44,188 nt of DNA from an uncultured Burkholderiales bacterium (lineage in GTDB: Bacteria; Pseudomonadota; Gammaproteobacteria; Burkholderiales; Casimicrobiaceae). The DNA lies in NCBI GenBank assembly GCA_937944385.1, contig CALDYQ010000021.1, positions 1 through 44,188 on the forward strand. The letters are read 5' to 3'. The position numbers and the translations under genes are program-made. A model generated the notes under the pieces. It searched no databases, was not told the origin of the DNA, and was given only the letters and a program-made list of their open reading frames with translations. How positions within the stretch are numbered: position 1 is the stretch's first letter; each line of letters opens with the position of its first letter. Of the stretch, positions 43,402-44,188 are shown in pieces.

Positions 43402-44188
43402 GCCGTCTCGTCCTGACCCTCTCCTGCCCCGACCGTCCGGGCATCGTTCACGCGGTCAGCGGCTTTCTCGTCGCCGAGGGCTGCAACATCGTCGAGGCGC
43501 AGCAGTTCGATGATGAGTCCACCGGCCGTTTCTTCATGCGGGTCGAGTTCGTGCGGCTCGCGGGTGCGCCGATCAGCGCGGCCGAGCTCACCAAGCGCTT
43601 TCGGGCCGTCAGCGAGCCCATGGCGATGCAGGCCGCCTTCTGGGACGCGACGCATCGTCTCCGTACGCTGATCCTCGTCTCCAGACAGGGGCATTGCCTG
43701 AACGATCTGCTGTTCCGCCACAGGAATGGCCAACTGCCGATCGAGATCGCCGCAGTGGCAAGTAACCACCGCGACTTCTATCAGCTCGTGGCGGGCTACG
43801 GCATCCCGTTCCATCACCTGCCGGTCACGCCCGAAACCAAGCCCGACCAGGAGCGCAAGCTGCTCGCGTTGATCGAAGAGGAGGGCATCGAACTCACGGT
43901 GCTCGCCCGCTACATGCAGATCCTCTCGCCCACGCTGTGCGAGCGGCTTGCCGGGCAGGCGATCAACATCCACCACTCCTTTCTGCCCTCGTTCAAGGGC
44001 GCACGGCCGTATCACCAGGCCCATGAGCGCGGCGTCAAGCTGATCGGCGCCACGGCGCACTACGTGACCAGCGATCTCGACGAAGGGCCGATCATCGAGC
44101 AGGAAGTCACCCGCGTGACCCACGCGATGGGCCCCGAGGCGCTGACCGAGGCCGGCCAGGACCTCGAATGCCGGGCGCTCGCCCGCGC
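43398..44188 (+). CDS. purU: Formyltetrahydrofolate deformylase, cut by window end
   Basis: The first 263 residues of PurU, with no stop before the window ends. An N-terminal ACT domain (LVLTLSCPDRPGIVHAVSGFLVAEGCNIVEAQQF) senses methionine/glycine in the family. The formyltransferase-fold domain follows (LRTLILVSRQGHCLNDLLFRH) with catalytic residues in NIHHSFLPSFKGARPYHQA and the Asp in SDLDEGPIIEQEV. It hydrolyses 10-formyl-THF to formate and THF, which balances one-carbon pools and feeds formate-dependent purine synthesis. The ATGA overlap with the Nudix gene makes it the last visible gene of the run from dusB. Confidence 0.94.
   Translation, partial: MSRLVLTLSCPDRPGIVHAVSGFLVAEGCNIVEAQQFDDESTGRFFMRVEFVRLAGAPISAAELTKRFRAVSEPMAMQAAFWDATHRLRTLILVSRQGHCLNDLLFRHRNGQLPIEIAAVASNHRDFYQLVAGYGIPFHHLPVTPETKPDQERKLLALIEEEGIELTVLARYMQILSPTLCERLAGQAINIHHSFLPSFKGARPYHQAHERGVKLIGATAHYVTSDLDEGPIIEQEVTRVTHAMGPEALTEAGQDLECRALAR

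Overview
The window is GC-rich, almost fully coding chromosomal DNA. It reads as a betaproteobacterium, probably Burkholderiales-like. This is inferred from family content and gene order: def-fmt divergent from a LysM gene, then dprA and a topB-type topoisomerase; gshA/gshB followed by EIIA(Man)-HPr-EI; metX-metW; dusB-fis-purH. Nothing in the window names a genus. There are 40 protein-coding loci: one is frameshifted (a SbtA-like transporter) and one is cut by the window end (purU). I see no tRNA, rRNA, CRISPR array, insertion sequence or prophage. No gene-free stretch exceeds 300 bases; the longest are about 237 bases (5355-5590 and 35549-35785).

Region 1 (53-5354, minus strand) is one long operon-like run: def, fmt, a family 2 glycosyltransferase, an NAD-dependent epimerase, rph, rdgB and yceH. 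Nearly every junction overlaps by 1-4 bases. Region 2 (5591-13113, plus) holds a secreted LysM protein, a terminator, dprA, a topB with a repetitive Ala/Lys/Pro tail, a two-domain GNAT protein and a 3-hydroxyisobutyryl-CoA hydrolase. Region 3 (13218-21860) is an amino-acid uptake and catabolism block. It has a branched-chain amino-acid binding lipoprotein with a near-consensus promoter and a strong terminator, an Lrp/AsnC regulator divergent from putA, and livHMGF.

Region 4 (21945-28694) has the frameshifted SbtA-like gene, gshA, xth convergent to it and divergent from pyrE, a DUF4124 protein, gshB, EIIA(Man) and HPr. Region 5 (28779-35548) is the most interesting. A minus-strand murQ-ampG-GHL10 lipoprotein operon and a divergent sugar-phosphate SIS deaminase sit between ptsH and ptsI. 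The SIS gene runs into ptsI with a 4-base gap. This puts peptidoglycan amino-sugar recycling inside the genes of an apparently regulatory PTS that has no EIIB/EIIC here. Region 6 (35786-44188, plus) contains metXW behind a leader with three hairpins, dusB-fis behind a perfect -10 box, then purH, purD, hemF, a Nudix hydrolase and purU in tightly packed order.

Most genes are housekeeping. The best candidates for something new are the peptidoglycan-recycling block inside the pts locus, the structured metX leader, the separation of livK from livHMGF by the putA pair, and the repeat tail of topB.
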